DNA of 64,000 bases from Rhodeus uyekii (lineage: Eukaryota > Chordata > Actinopteri > Cypriniformes > Acheilognathidae): the NCBI GenBank assembly GCA_037043235.1, contig JAWRVZ010000038.1:3994001-4058000 (forward strand), given 5' to 3'. A program made the translations under genes and the position numbers. Within the stretch, counting starts at the first letter, position 1, and every line of letters starts with the position of its first letter. The notes below the pieces were generated by a model. That model ran no database searches. It had not been told where the DNA came from and saw nothing but the letters and a program-made list of their open reading frames with translations. Of this stretch, positions 35,665 through 48,734 are shown piece by piece.

Positions 35665-36600
35665 AAATCAGTTTACTGAATAATGTAAACTTGACTGACT
35701 GCTTCATTTCCACTTTAAGATATAACCGACTATGTTTACTGGGATACTTTTTTGACATAATTCTATGTGAATTTGTCCATTCAAGTGCAAGAAGACTTGA
35801 AAGAGAGCTGAATTCAGGATTCGCACACGGTCTGAAAATCAGCTTTCTGTGCGTGCACTTCAGATGTGTACAAAACACAAAACTTCTCGCACTACTGAAC
35901 TGGGTTCGTTAGCATTGTCTTCTGCTTAAATATCTAAATTGCCAATGTTTAAAAACAGGTGCAAAATATAATGTTTTGTAGCAGCACAGGCCCAATCAAG
36001 CAAGTGACAGTTGCATCAGCAGTCCCAAGCATCGTTTACACTGACCTCAGGCAGTCCTTTTTCCGGAAAAACTTTTACACATGAAACGGCAAAGTGCAGT
36101 AACAACACATTTTGAGCTCTTAGTCTTTTAACTATTCTGCGACTGACATATTTGTGCAACTGTAAAAACTGTTAATAATAATACTGGTGTAGGTGTTCCA
36201 GCTTTGCATGAAGGTAAGGCTTGTTGATAACATAAATTGAGTTTCATCCATCTGGTTTGGTCAGTGTACAACAGATGTATTTGTTGTCTTTTCCATTTGG
36301 AGCTCTTGGGCTTTGATAATGTTTAATGTTTTAGCAGAGATAGGGAAATGGTGTATCATTTATTTTCTTCAGATGGTGGAAAACATATTAAAATGCTGGG
36401 AGTGTATCAGCAGATTAGTAACATAAAGCATGCATATATTTATATACGTTGCAATAATGTTAAACATGAAAAGAAGAAGAGAAAGAAAAGAAAGAAAATA
36501 TCTGCATACTCTGGTACATTTATTTCGGTTTAAGGGCTGCCTCATTGCAGGGGGTCTTTATTATCGCTAATCTCTCTTTGGCTTAAGAGAAAAGTTTTAC
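35665..36600. other. No gene seen
   Basis: AT-rich sequence. The first 200 bases may be a more decayed extension of the coding remnant on the minus strand, since VEMKQSVKFTLFSKLISNLP precedes it in a shifted frame. Confidence 0.4.
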
Positions 36601-36606
36601 GCTTTA

Positions 36607-36824
<218 letters not shown>

Positions 36825-37230
36825 AGGTAGACTGAAATTACAATTCAATAATGGGAGGCCTAGGAGTGGACCTGAATGCAGTGGCAGACTGGTGGCTTGG
36901 AAAGTTCAGTTCTTGTTCTTTTGTCAGTTCTTTTGGTTTTGTGCTAATGATGGTTTTAGGGGGTGTTCTACCCTGCTGTTCAAAGAACAAAACCGAGAGA
37001 GGAGGAGAGAGAGAGAGAAAGAGAGAGAGCTGACCTTGGCGAGTGAGAGGAGAGGTGGGTAAATAGATTGTATTGAGGTTACCTTGACAACTGGCTATGC
37101 TGATTTTGGCCATCTCTGGGCCTATGGGAAAAGGAAAGGGGGGGAAGTAGTGAGAGAGCAAGGGAGAGAAAGATGGTGAGGTGTCAGTTATTTTATATGT
37201 GGTGTATGTGAGAGTGCTTGTATGAGAGAG

Positions 37231-37231
37231 G

Positions 37232-37262
<31 letters not shown>

Positions 37263-37375
37263 GCTGCCAGGCATGGACTTCATATTAATCATTAACACAG
37301 TGTTCCCGAAAGTTCCTGCCAAACTAATACGGAAGAATACATTTTTTTTTTGCCTAAAAATTCTCTCTCTTTCTG

Positions 37376-37421
<46 letters not shown>
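37231..37421. repeat. (GA)n and (CT)n(CA)n simple repeats
   Basis: (AG)n at 37231-37262 and (CT)n running into (CA)n at about 37367-37421. The purine and pyrimidine tracts face each other about 105 bp apart and could pair as a hairpin or form triplex DNA. Confidence 0.85.
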
Positions 37422-37734
37422 TCACTCTGTCTCTCTTCCTTGTTCTTTTTTCTTGTTGCTACACCATGGTAATTGTAGTGGAATTTATTTGCTATTCTTT
37501 CCCTAATATAACAGGGGAAGATGGATGGCCAGGTAATAATGATTTATCCCATGGCACGTATAAAGATATATACACACATTTTTTTTATTATGGTGGGGAA
37601 TTTGCACTGAAATGAATACTGAGCTAATTATATTTTATAACATAAGCTCCTACACATAACCCTCCTTCACACACACCTTTTTACAATGACTTTTTTATTA
37701 TTATTTAAAACAATTATTTATCATCAATTAAATG

Positions 37735-37883
37735 TTTGGGGTCAGTAAGCTATTTTTAAAGAAAGAAACTAAAACTTTTATTCAGCAAAGACAGTAAAGA
37801 CATTAATATTGTTACAAATGTTTTACATAACAAATGCTGTTCTTTCAATTCACCAAAAAAACCTTGAAACATTTTTTTTTAAT

Positions 37884-37934
<51 letters not shown>

Positions 37935-38110
37935 GTATATAAAAATAAAAATATATATGTTTCCAGAGAAATATTAAGCAGCACAACATTGGTAATCATT
38001 GGACCACAGTAATAAGTTGCTTTAAAAACATTAAATACAAAATTTATTTTCAATTGTAATAATATTTCACGATTTTACAGTTTTGTTGGATTAAATTTTA
38101 AATTTTGATA
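37735..38110. mobile_element. Fish MITE copy with A/(TA)n expansion
   Basis: GGGTCAGTAAGC, CTTTTATTCAGCAAAGACAG and CAAATGCTGTTCTTTCAATT mark the left part, and ATTAAGCAGCACAAC and CAATTGTAATAATATTTCAC the right. An A run and (TA)n lie at about 37884-37932 in the middle. Confidence 0.65.
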
Positions 38111-38119
38111 TAATGGCAC

Positions 38120-39233
38120 TTAATTTTTACTAGGCACTCTGCAACATTAAAGAGTACAGAAAAAAAGCATGGTACCATGTCCTAAAAACCATGTTACACT
38201 GTGCTGGCGCCGCGTTACTTGTCTGTAAGCATGTGCAAAGTGTGTGACTGCGTGCAGTCACACACGCAGAAATTAAAGTGTTGCTTCGGCCCTCTAAGAC
38301 TCTACTCAGCAATCATCAGCTTAATTGAATTCGCAAGGCATTGAACGCAGAAAATGTAACCAGCATTTTGCCTGTATCAGCTGTCCAGATGATGAATGAG
38401 AAAGAGAGAATGAGCCTTATGTGTGTGCACTGTAAACCCATTCCACATATACGGCACGTGTGTATAAGGCTGTGGAGGAAAGACAAAGGAATTAAGGGAG
38501 GAAAAAAGCTGGAGGACTCCCTAACGCAGCGAGGCCTTAACCTTCATGTCAGCCTAACTGGAATGAGTGACTTCACTGCATAAACACAAAGTCGATGGAT
38601 GGAGCGTTCTTGTTTAGACTATTCTTGTTGAGCAGCACCCTCTCTCCCCCTCTCTCTCTCCCTCTGGCTGTGTACGACATTGTGATAGCCTTAGTATGTA
38701 TGAGTTGGAACGCTCAACAATGCAGTTGGACACAGGAAGAGAAAAGGGGGTGGGTTGGAGGGTGAAGAAGAGGTTTAGCACATTTGTAACCTGATGCGTA
38801 TGAAGGAGTTGCAGGGAGTGTCTGAATGCTTGAGATTGCTATCACTGTGGGATTGCGCTTTTTGTGTATGTTTGTGAGTGTGTGTAACCATATGCACTGT
38901 CATGAGAGTTATGGAATTATATCTGAAGTACAAACACAGAACTGCGATAAAGACGAGTATATACAACTGAAACTGTTTTGAAGTGATATCGAAACCTCAC
39001 ACTCTAGGGGCCATATCTTCTCAATGCTTGTCAAAACATGAAAGTTATTAACTTTGTATTGTAGGCTTGGATTTGAATGAGCAGGGTGGGGGGCTACTCT
39101 ATATGTGTGCATTGTGTGTGAAAGGGCTTGGGAAGGGGGGTGTCTCTTGCTGTCTCACTCTCTCTCTCTGTGTGTGTGTAGCGCTCTGTAACCTAAACTC
39201 TCCTGATTCCAGGTGCAAGTAGAGGATTAGAGT

Positions 39234-39264
<31 letters not shown>

Positions 39265-40000
39265 TTGTGCCAGCATTGATATGAGACTGTTTTGTAGGTT
39301 ATATGTAAATATGTTCACCTATCTAAATCTCTTTGAATAAGAGCTGGTGCAACGAGTCATTTTTCATGTACTTTTTGACCTTTCTTTAGAAGAAAAAAAA
39401 AGTCCATTAGAGATCAGTTCTCAGATGTTGTCAGATATGTGGTTTCATAATGATACATATATCCTTTCCTTAAAATCAGAGGGAAACCATTGGTAAATAA
39501 CACCCTTGTTGTAAGCCTAAACTTATCATAAACTGTAAACGTGTCCCTCAAATCTAATTGGTTGATTGAAATGATGTTCCAGGATCAACAAAGATGTGTA
39601 TCCAAGAACATGTTGTACTTGACATAAGGAGAAAATAATGTTTTAATGGGAAAAAAGCCATTATTTTTCCTTTCTTTTTTTTTAGTCAGTTGAGAAACAG
39701 TGCTGAGTAGATTACTTACAACTTGTAGTCTGTTATGTATTCCATATTTAATCGGACTACTTTTGATTACGTTTGACCTAAGTTGACCAGGCTCATGGAG
39801 TTGAACTTTGCAGGAAGGCAGATCTCCAGAAACATGAGTGGGATCCCCTGATCTACCCTATTCATTTAACGATTCTATTGAATGGATTAAATCATAACAC
39901 ACGTCAAACTACACAGCGATTGTTTCTGGTGAGCGAATTAAAAAGATTCGAGTCACAGGGTTGAATCAAAAGCCCTGGCACAATTGTGAAAAGCCCATCC
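38120..40000. other. No gene seen
   Basis: Intergenic DNA with CT-rich patches (38640-38665, 39150-39265). This is immediately upstream of the CpG-rich promoter-like cluster and could hold proximal regulatory sites. Confidence 0.5.
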
Positions 40001-40019
40001 GCGTGTGAACTAGTGCGCA

Positions 40020-40188
40020 GAGTCGCCAGTGAGAATCGCTGCGGAGGGACGTAATGCCCCTTTAAGTGCAGACGGCAAGCGGAACATCTGCGTTTCCTCC
40101 TCCTCCTTCTCTGTGACATCGCGCGGAGGAGCGTCCTATGACGGGCTGACTCCGCCCAGCAGTCAGGAAGATACAGAGCTCTCTGATC
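40020..40188 (+). promoter_or_regulatory. CpG-rich promoter and likely non-coding first exon
   Basis: CpG density rises sharply here (TCGCTGCGGAGGGACG, CATCGCGCGGAGGAGCG), with a CCGCCC box. The stretch ends in a perfect donor, GATC|GTAAGT at 40188/40189. An acceptor (CCCCATTTTAG) lies 196 bp later. This fits the start of a plus-strand gene. The transcription start is not determined. Confidence 0.5.
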
Positions 40189-40384
40189 GTAAGTGGCCGT
40201 GTAGAGCGAGAGCTGATACAGACGTTTGTGTTATTAGTCCCCGTTCAAGAGAATCAACATGACCGGCGCTTGAACGGAATGTCAGATTAGCTTTCATTTG
40301 GACACAGACCTCATTCCTGTTTGCTGATCGCGCACGCAACTGGGCGATAGCACAGTTTTCAGACTTCTATTAACCCCATTTTAG

Positions 40385-40527
40385 TAGATTCCCAATCAGG
40401 CTTTTCTTTGTAAGACAGTTGACACATACTGAAACAAAGTGGATTTAACAGTGGCTACGTGGTTCACCCGCTCTCCAAGATGCTTCTGGTCTCCCAGCGG
40501 CTAGACTCACCTCGCATGGACCCATTA
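40385..40527 (+). CDS. Candidate 5' coding exon, unidentified gene (CDS part 40480-40527)
   Basis: After an acceptor ending ATTTTAG, about 95 nt of leader precede an ATG in good context (AAGATGC) at 40480. The reading MLLVSQRLDSPRMDPL runs 16 codons to a strong donor, TTA|GTGAGT, in phase 0. I do not recognise the peptide, and no later exon in the window clearly continues it, so the remainder would lie beyond 64 kb or be missed. It could also be a chance arrangement. Confidence 0.4.
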
Positions 40528-41559
40528 GTGAGTTTTCGAGTTTCATATTATTGGATTGCTTTGAACGGTGGTTCGCTCTAATGTCACGATCATTCGGTGT
40601 GTACAACTAATCCAGGCTTATGTGTGCTACTTTGTCCGTACGCGCAACTCTTACGCATCCATGCTGGCTTTTTACGCAGTAGTGCTTTTTAAACCGTAAC
40701 ACTCCTACTCTTTTGCTTGAGGTCCACGGTGAAGTTTGGAAACTTGAGTGGAGAAATCCCAGGGTTTTGTATGTGTGTGTTAGATAAAGCAGACGGAGAT
40801 TAGATGGCAAGCTTGAAGACCGCATCAAAGATTAACTGGCGCGGTCTCGCGCATTTACGCACAAAATCCGAGGAAGTTCCATTAATCTACTACATTGATT
40901 TTGCTAGTGTTTTGTTGCATTATGAAGTAACTGTTCTGACTAGTCGTGACAAGTAACGTATGAAAGCAATCTAAACAAAAGAGATGATGTTACTGGTAGA
41001 TAAGAGAGGCACTAGCCTGTCTCAATAAGCAGGCTAGTAAATATGCATTAGGTATACACTAATAAAACTACTACTTTTTAGCCCAAAGTGTGTAGTTTGC
41101 AATGAAACTATTAGCAATGGAATGGTTATCTGTCACGTTTGGGATAGGCTAGTGACTAGTAGCAGTCAGAGGAAGTAGCTGGTGAGTAATTGAATAGATT
41201 CTAGTCCCTATTGGAATAACAAGGCTACTTAGCTAATGAATATATCAAATGGGGTCATATACTAGTAATATAAATAAATAGGCCTACTAGTTAGTGGAAA
41301 TGCTTTCCGTAGCTGCTATGATAAACTCTGATTCGGGAAAATAGCTGGTTAAGAAAGACTAGAGAGCCTACCAGCGCAGTCATTTTAAATGGGCTAGCAT
41401 CTAAAGCAACTTGACGATTGATAAAACCTTTGTTTTCATACATACGGCTGAAGGCAATGTAGAGTCAGAGAGGTAAAAGCCCCACACTGTTAAAGCAGCA
41501 TGTGGTCTGCTTGTTGGAATGAAATGGCATTTATCAGACGCTCAGCGGGGCTGCGCTCG

Positions 41560-41650
41560 CTAACAAAAGACTGAAAACTGGGGGACTTGGACGAGAGCGC
41601 GGCTCCGGCGCTGCAGACGCTGTGTAAATCATCTCAAAATGAGCGATAAT
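41560..41650 (+). other. Candidate alternative first exon (MSDN start)
   Basis: A CpG-rich stretch (GAGAGCGCGGCTCCGGCGCT) leads to an ATG in good context (AAAATGA at 41639). It encodes only MSDN before the donor AAT|GTGAGT. It ends in phase 0 like the exon at 40.5 kb, so both could join the same downstream exon. Evidence is the splice motif and composition only. Confidence 0.3.
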
Positions 41651-42589
41651 GTGAGTTTTCACTGTCGGAATTGCGGCTGCGTTTAAGCCTGGTGTTTAAC
41701 AGTTAATGTGGATTGCTGAGAGAGAGAGAGGCAGACAGACGGTGGGTGAAATGCGGGACGGGACTGCCAGTGTGTCCAGGATTAAACCGGGCTATAGCAG
41801 AATACGTAATGGGATTATAAAGGTGGCGGAGGGCTCATATACGAAATAAGAAAGACTAGAAGGCAGCATGCTTCACTGGTTTTCATATAAATAACCGTAA
41901 AGTGTCTATAAGTCTGTCTGCTTTAGAACACGCTTCACATCTTGATGATCAATAAACTATAAAGAAGAACGAGCCTGATTTACGCGCTGCTCTCCTTCGC
42001 CTCCGTGGATTTGCCCAAATGCATTTCCGAAATCTATTGTTGTATTTCCACAGATACAGCACGTTTACCCCCTGTGGACAGTCCCAGATTCTCAGTACCA
42101 TAAGTTTCCCTTTAGTTCGACAGGGAGTTTCCTCGGTAGACATCGTTCTGTCTAACATTTGACAAGCAGATGTGCATTAATTGTCACAAAGAATAAAATT
42201 GCATGTGATTATCAATAAAATAATCAAATGAAGCTGTGGATCACAACTGCCCTATTTATCAATCATTTTTGCTAAATGTTTGTTGACGTGAGAGTCATTT
42301 TCTAGTGGGTCCCGCCCACATAACCTCGTTGTCCTTTTTATTCGAGGTTAAGGGTTTTGATCTTTTGAAGTAGGCCATTGATAGCTGCCAGCTCATTAAT
42401 TATTGGCCTATATTAAATATTAATTATTAAAATAATATAGTATACTTTACATATGTTATCTAAAAATTATATTTATATCATTATATGTATGTATGTGTTA
42501 AAATTCGGAGCTCTTCGGACTTAAGCTAGTTGTTTCTCTGGAAACAAATATCAGAGTTGTAGATTTCCCGCACCGGATCGTTCTGCTCC

Positions 42590-42770
42590 ACTCGATTTGA
42601 ACTGATCTGTGGCCAAATGAGTCAGTGCGCTTTGAAGCTGCTGTTGACGGATGAATAAAAGAGCCGAAGTGGAATGCGCGCTCTAGTCTTCAGATCTCGT
42701 GCACGCACTGAGCGACTCACTGTAACGCGAGCAGCGCTCGTGAATACACCTGGATCTCACCTCAAAGTTG
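42590..42770 (+). promoter_or_regulatory. Third CpG-rich promoter-like cluster
   Basis: Contains an AP-1 like TGAGTCA (42618), an AATAAAAGA TATA-like box near 42655 and a CpG-rich patch (GGAATGCGCGCTC; AACGCGAGCAGCGCTCG). It may be another start site of the same gene. No exon is defined. Confidence 0.3.
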
Positions 42771-43119
42771 GTTGAAAGTTTAAAACAACATAATCCAACT
42801 TTTATCTTACCGTCGTTTCTAGGATGAGAACACTGAGTCAGGGCTTGTGCGAAGGAATTTAACTCTGAGGGGTTTTTCTTTGCAGTGAGATGGTGTTTGT
42901 GAGTTCAAAAGGAGACTTCAAAGAGCGAGGCTCCGCACACCCTCACACCACAAAACTATCGCTCTGTCATTTTCCCGCGCTAACTAAGAACCGTTCTCAG
43001 TGCATCACCTTGAGTGACTCGTTTTTCCTTCGCGAGGATGAAATTGTGCTGATTTGCAGAGGGAGCCATATGGTGGATCGAGGAACCGATAAGGATGGGA
43101 GGGAGAGTTGGGGATAGCA

Positions 43120-44640
43120 GGGAGTTGAAGTGATTCTTGATCTAGACAAAGAAGAAGAGAGAAAGGTTGGGCTGTCCTAGGCCAGATGTTTCGCTGTGGT
43201 GGTTTCTTCATCGTTGTCATGTGTTTATGCTTAGGATGGCCACTAATACCTGATTAGGCTTGAAAATCACTAGTTAATAATAACAAAATCTTTTAATTTG
43301 GTGTTTTCAATTCAATCTCATGAGAAAACAACTAGTTTTAAGACGTGCCGATGAATTTGGATGGTGTGAATTGTACTGAAACATATTCCTTTTCAGAAAA
43401 AAGTAAGTATGGAGGTCTACCCCTAAACCTTACTCTCAGTTGTATGTAAGCAGTTTGTAAAAACATAAAACATACAAATGAAAATGTAAAATAGCTGCAA
43501 ATTACCATGAAAGTTCTTTCTCAGCTTCAAAGTCTGATTAAAGTCAGGTTGCATCTTCTTATGGGATACATTTAGCCACTATAGATGCTAGTTTGTGGTC
43601 TATAAACATGTACCTTTTCTTAAGAATATCTAATCAATCAAAGATCCCACATTAATTATGTATAAAAAGACAAATATCTTGGATTCATTCATTGTGTCTT
43701 TTTCTAGCATCTTTAGTCCTGTTTACCCTTTTATGTACATTCTAAGCTTTTCTAAGACAAATTCAGTGGTCAGTTCCAGAGCAGTTCCTTGGTATGGACA
43801 CTTTGTGAAGAAAGGGAACTGAGAGAACGAGAGGAAAAACGAATGGGCCGTTGGCCCATGAAGGGAAACCCTCACGTGTTTCTGCTATCGCTCTGGCTTC
43901 CTGATTTAACATCAGTTGGTAAGAAGGAGAGATAGCGAGTTAAGGTGAAGAGAGGAGAGAAAAACTGCGTCACTGTGAGGCAAGACCTCACCAGGAAATA
44001 ACAGTTGCCTAGGGATGAAAAACAAACATAGAATATTTGGTTGGGTAATTTCTTTTTCCTCTCTCCACAAAAACTCAGTCAGAGGTACTAGTCTGAAGAA
44101 CATTGAACCCCTGCGTCTCTCTGACACATGGAAGAAAGCTTACAAGCACCTGATTTTTTTAAAAGATATGTGTAACACAGCAGTGATGAGAAGATGAACT
44201 CTATAGGTGTAAGCCCAAATTATTGAATGAATCACAGATGCAGAGCCTAGCAACAAGGAAACATATGCTGCCTCTGGAGAAAACGTCATAGGACCTGAGG
44301 GCTATAAAGATAGAGACTGCTTACTTTATCTCTGACAATCAACTACTGTAAAGCCCCCTGTGAACTCGGCATCTGTTATGGCTCGAGAGCCCAAAGGAAC
44401 ATCATTCATTTGGAGCATCATTTTAGCTGCATCAGCATCTAAAATGCTTTAAAAAGTTGCTTACTCTCTACACACCGATTTGGGAACAACCGCCGCCAAG
44501 TTTCTGTTTCTGCGGCTATATGTGGGAAATTTATGACTGATTCCAGACCTCTTGAGTGGAGTTCTTCTCCTTCTCAAGTTATTGCTTATTCATTGAGGGT
44601 GAATTAGGCTAACATATTTTAAATATTAAAAATTAAAGGT
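43120..44640. other. No gene seen
   Basis: AT-rich, probably intronic or intergenic. No splice-flanked coding or RNA gene recognised. Confidence 0.5.
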
Positions 44641-45425
44641 TACATTTTACATTTACATTACGTTTATTCATTTAGCACAGGGGTCGGGAACCTTTTTGTC
44701 TGAGAGAGCCATATACCAATTTTTTTTTTTAAATATGAAGCTGTGAAGAGCCATAGTCCGAAGCGATCGATCTGTCGACCGGGGGGGGGGGGGGGGGGGG
44801 GGGGGTGACACTCTCTGTCCTCCGAACGCGAAAGTAACGCGCTTGCGGCGGCGCGATCTGCCTGTCCTCCGAACGCGGAAGTAACGCGCTTGCGGCGGCG
44901 CGATCTGCCTGTCCTCCGAACGCGGAAGTATCTGTCGACGGGCGGCGGCGTCAAAAGAGCCATATGCAGCCATCAAAAGAGCCATATATGGCTCGCGAGC
45001 CATAGGTTCCCGACCCCTGATTTAGCAGATGCTTTTATCAGAAGCAACTGAGGAATACAGAAAGCGCAGATGAACACAAGAAGTGCTCATAAGTTTCAGG
45101 CATTGCTTAGAGTAGTATAAGCTAGAAAAGGAAGGGATTTAAAGGAAAGGGAAAGCTTCTTTTTTTATGAGGTTAAGTGCTCATAGAAGAGATGAGTCTT
45201 CAGCTGTCTTTTAAACATTGTCAAGGATTCTGCATTGTGGATTAAGGTGGGGAGATCATTCCACCAGCAAGGAGCTGTGAAGAAAAATGATCTGGAGGGT
45301 GATTTTGTGCCTCTCTGTGATGGTACCACGACCCGTCACTCATTTACCAACCGTAGTTTTCTGGTAGGTGTGTAGACTTGTTGTAGCGAGAACTGTAAGC
45401 AAGTGTTCAGTAGGGAATCAGTGAC
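44641..45425. repeat. Old dispersed fish repeat, interrupted by hAT MITE
   Basis: The left part ACATTACGTTTATTCATTTA and right part GCAGATGCTTTTATCAGAAG are continuous once the hAT element at 44678-45019 is removed. It goes on with GATGAGTCTTCAGCTGTCTT and GTGGGGAGATCATTCCACCA, a repeat very common in fish. Edges are approximate. Confidence 0.75.
44678..45019. mobile_element. hAT MITE with internal GC-rich minisatellite, copy 2
   Basis: CAGGGGTCGGGAACC termini in inverted form, with perfect 8-bp target duplication ATTTAGCA (44670-44677 and 45020-45027). The interior holds three copies of a roughly 47-bp unit (CTGTCCTCCGAACGCGGAAG, then TAACGCGCTTGCGGCGGCGC) and a run of more than 20 G. Opposite orientation to the copy at 28.9 kb, which has about two units. 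Confidence 0.95.
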
Positions 45426-47602
45426 TTGTTTTCTTTTGTGAGATTGAAGTTTGGATGTACACTAGCATACCATAAAAAAATAAAATCAACATTTGAAATC
45501 AACCTTAACTTGTTTGCTGCTCTTGCAGCCTGGTTTTAGATTGATTTCAAACAGTTTTGTAGCATGGTACTGTTCTGTTCTTAGACAAAAAGCACAAGAC
45601 GGCTTATTTTATACATATTGTCCTTGCAGACACATTTAACTGTACAGTCATTTAAGCTGATGAGTAATTTTTATATTTCGTTAATAACTTAAAGTTGAGG
45701 TAAAATGAAAATTCATCCTATCTATTTTCTAAGTTAGTTAAAATAAGGCTTCACTGAAAATAAAAGAAAGATAACGGACAACAGACAAGGAAGAAGAAAA
45801 ATTAACACAGTACAAAAAAGTTTACAAGCAAGAGATCGTTGTCCAGTCACCAGCAGCACACCGACGTTACAACAACAGTATGTCTTTGTTCTGTGAAACA
45901 GTAAAACCAATGTTACTCTCGTATTGAGCATAAACAATGCAACCTCATCACCCGTTTCAGACCTTTCAACGTCTCTTCAACGCTGGAATACTTTTCTAAT
46001 ATTAACGTGACTACTAAAGTTCTGCCTGATCCTAACCCTTCTTTTTCCAGTTATATTCCTCTCCTGTCTCTCAGCCCTCTCTCTTTGAACAGTCTTTCTT
46101 TAGTCTCACTCTCTCGATTCCCCCATCCGTACCAGAACACGCCTCCTACTGCTGATTGGCTTTAAAGTGTGTTGTGGTGCTCGGTTCGATCCACTTTCAA
46201 CAGCAGTTCTCAGAAATCGCTTACTGCACTTTTAAGTTCAGTAGTGTTTAATTTGTAGATCAAGCAACGCATTCTCCAGAGTGCAGTATTTAAATGAAAA
46301 AGGGAAGGTCACATGTAAAAAAGCGGGGGGAAAGCAAAACGAGAATGAGAAATGGAAATCTCCGCAAACCCACTGAATGACATCATGCCTTCAAATTTGC
46401 TTGGACACGATTTGTTCAGATTATTTGGGGAACAGAACAGTTGTGTTGGTTTGTGTGGATGTTTAGCATTCCATTTTGCCTCTCACCCTTTCTTTGTGTG
46501 CATCTCATAGTTTCATAGACCTTGGCACATCTGATTTGCATGCCTAATTTAATAGTTAACAGAGAAGATCATTCAAGACAACCTGATTACCTCTCCTCTC
46601 CTCTCATTATTAGACTATGTTGCAATACTGTCTGTCTATAGTCTCACCGCATGGAATACAGGTCTTTGTTCGGCACCAGCAGTGGCTTCCCGCTTGCATC
46701 ATCATTACACACTCAGACTGTAATGAACCTGTGGCTCCTTTTGGAGAATGTAGGCATGTGTTCAGGATAGATGAGATGCAGTTTGTTTTACCTTCCACTA
46801 TAAACCCAATAAGTCGCTAACAGTGATGAAATTAACTGCAACCTTTCTTTGATCAGACAGACAAGCGAGAATAGTGAACATTCCAGAAAGCATTCTCAGA
46901 ATATCATTGAAGAAAGTGTGTGTACTGTTGAAGGGCAATAAGACAGTGATTGAATGAGTGGCATAAAGAGCAGCTCCAAATGTCTGTAATGTGTTTGAGT
47001 ATGTTCACTTCTCAGCACTTGATTGATTAGCCACGTTTCAACTGTTTCCATTTCGTGCTATCCAGATTTTCTAATCTACAATCGACTATCTAATCTATGT
47101 AATCCTATTCTATGTAATACAATGCTTCATGCTTGTATGATAGATTGTACCCAAGACATCTAGCCATGATTCAGCATTGACAAAGCCAGTCATTCACGCT
47201 GGACGAGAAGCACTGTGATGAAGACAACTCATCGTATCACACACCAGACGAATCACACACTTGCGTTCTTGGGTTCAAGGCGACAGTCCAAAACCGTGAA
47301 TGTAATCACCAAAGAGGCAAAAACATAGACTTTATTCAAGCACCAAAAAGATGATAAATGCACAACATGCAATCTTCCAGCCTAGGGTGAAGTCATTATG
47401 TACATTAACAATGATTTGTAACAAATATTTAGTTGAAAACTCTGTAGCCTGGCAGGACTTTTAACAGCCGTGTTAACGTTTATGTGTTAACATAAAGGTA
47501 ACTGTTCAAAATTCATCAGCCCTACTGGTCCTTCATTGTACGTGAGCTGTATGATGGGAGTGGAGGCTAAGAGTCATCATCTACGTACATGACACTCTAG
47601 AC
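45426..47602. other. No gene seen
   Basis: Unique-looking AT-rich DNA. No coding segment was identified on either strand. Confidence 0.5.
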
Positions 47603-48734
47603 CAGGGGTCCCCAAACTAAGGCCCACGGGCCGAATGCGGCCCACAAAGCCCTCTCATCCGGCCCGCGGAGACCTTTTTGTCTACGGAAAAAAATACATA
47701 AATTTACATGTATCCTGCCAAGATCAGCCGCCGCTTACGTGGACGTTATGTTTTTACAGAATTCAAATAGAGGCGTGCAGTAGTGCGTTCCCTTTCGAGA
47801 GTGGGAACGAGATGTTGCAATGAAATGCATTTGGGAACTCCTCCCTTTCACGTTATTTCCGAAACCTTATAGGATGACGCCAGTTGACGACTGGCCAATT
47901 GTAGCGCGATGCGGCTCTGGCAGACAGACGGTATAAATAGCATAAGTGCATCAGAATAATGCATCAGAATAATTGACGTTCAATTCAGTTGCGTCAGAAT
48001 ATTTCCTTCACACTTCTCTAAACGGAATATGGAAAAATAACCGAGGTTACGATCGTAAACGGAGACGTTTTCCAACCGATCACTACATTACAAAACCTTA
48101 TTCGCTGCATACTTTTTCTACTTCCGGTCACCGTCAATGAGATGATATATCGTTTTTATAATATATAAATATATAATCCGCAGATGCATGTCTTTCGCAC
48201 CCTCATATAGCTTGCGGGTGTGATATGTAAAATGTATAAAAATGTTATGTATAAACATATCAAATGTGTGATATAGCGCAGGACTGGTGGGTTTTTTTTT
48301 CAGTTTTTGCCTAAGGAAGACATTCCTAATGTCAAAACTTTTGAATCAAAGTACCTTTCAATCTTTTGAACAACATACATGTGTAAACAAACATTTTCAA
48401 GAATAAAATACGTGAAGAACAATTTGAGAACAAATTTGTCTGATGATAATCTCAGGTCACTTTTGATGTTAGGGAAATCAAATCTAAAGCCAGAAATGTC
48501 TGCTATTTTGGCATCCAAGAAACAATTTCACCATTCGCACTAATACAGGTGTTCATGTGTAGTGTATCATTGTGTTATTAAGTAATAACTGAATAAAATA
48601 ATATTAAATAAATAATTAAAAACAACATTCATGTTTTGATTCTTTTTCATTTGGACCTCAAGTGTGTAGTCGGCCCCCGAACTGCTGTTTCACAGTTAAT
48701 GCAGCCCTCGGGCTGAAAAGTTTGGTGACCCCTG
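47603..48734. mobile_element. hAT-type element, 1.13 kb, with retroelement-like insert
   Basis: Inverted ends CAGGGGTCCCCAAACT and AGTTTGGTGACCCCTG; 8-bp flanks CTCTAGAC and CACTAGAC (7 of 8 shared). Subterminal GGCCCGCGG-type sequence is typical of this hAT group. No transposase frame is intact. Between about 47787 and 48080 is a stretch resembling a DIRS terminus (GTTCCCTTTCGAGAGTGGGA; TATAAATAG at 47932; CCGAGGTTACGATCGTAAAC). Confidence 0.85.

Noticed and set aside
42890..43117. 75-codon ORF starting MVFVSSKGDF after a TTTGCAG acceptor
   Set aside because: The acceptor is good, but the frame shows no domain and a donor-like GTGAGT follows after nine coding bases. Entering the frame from the exon at 40.5 kb meets a stop at once.
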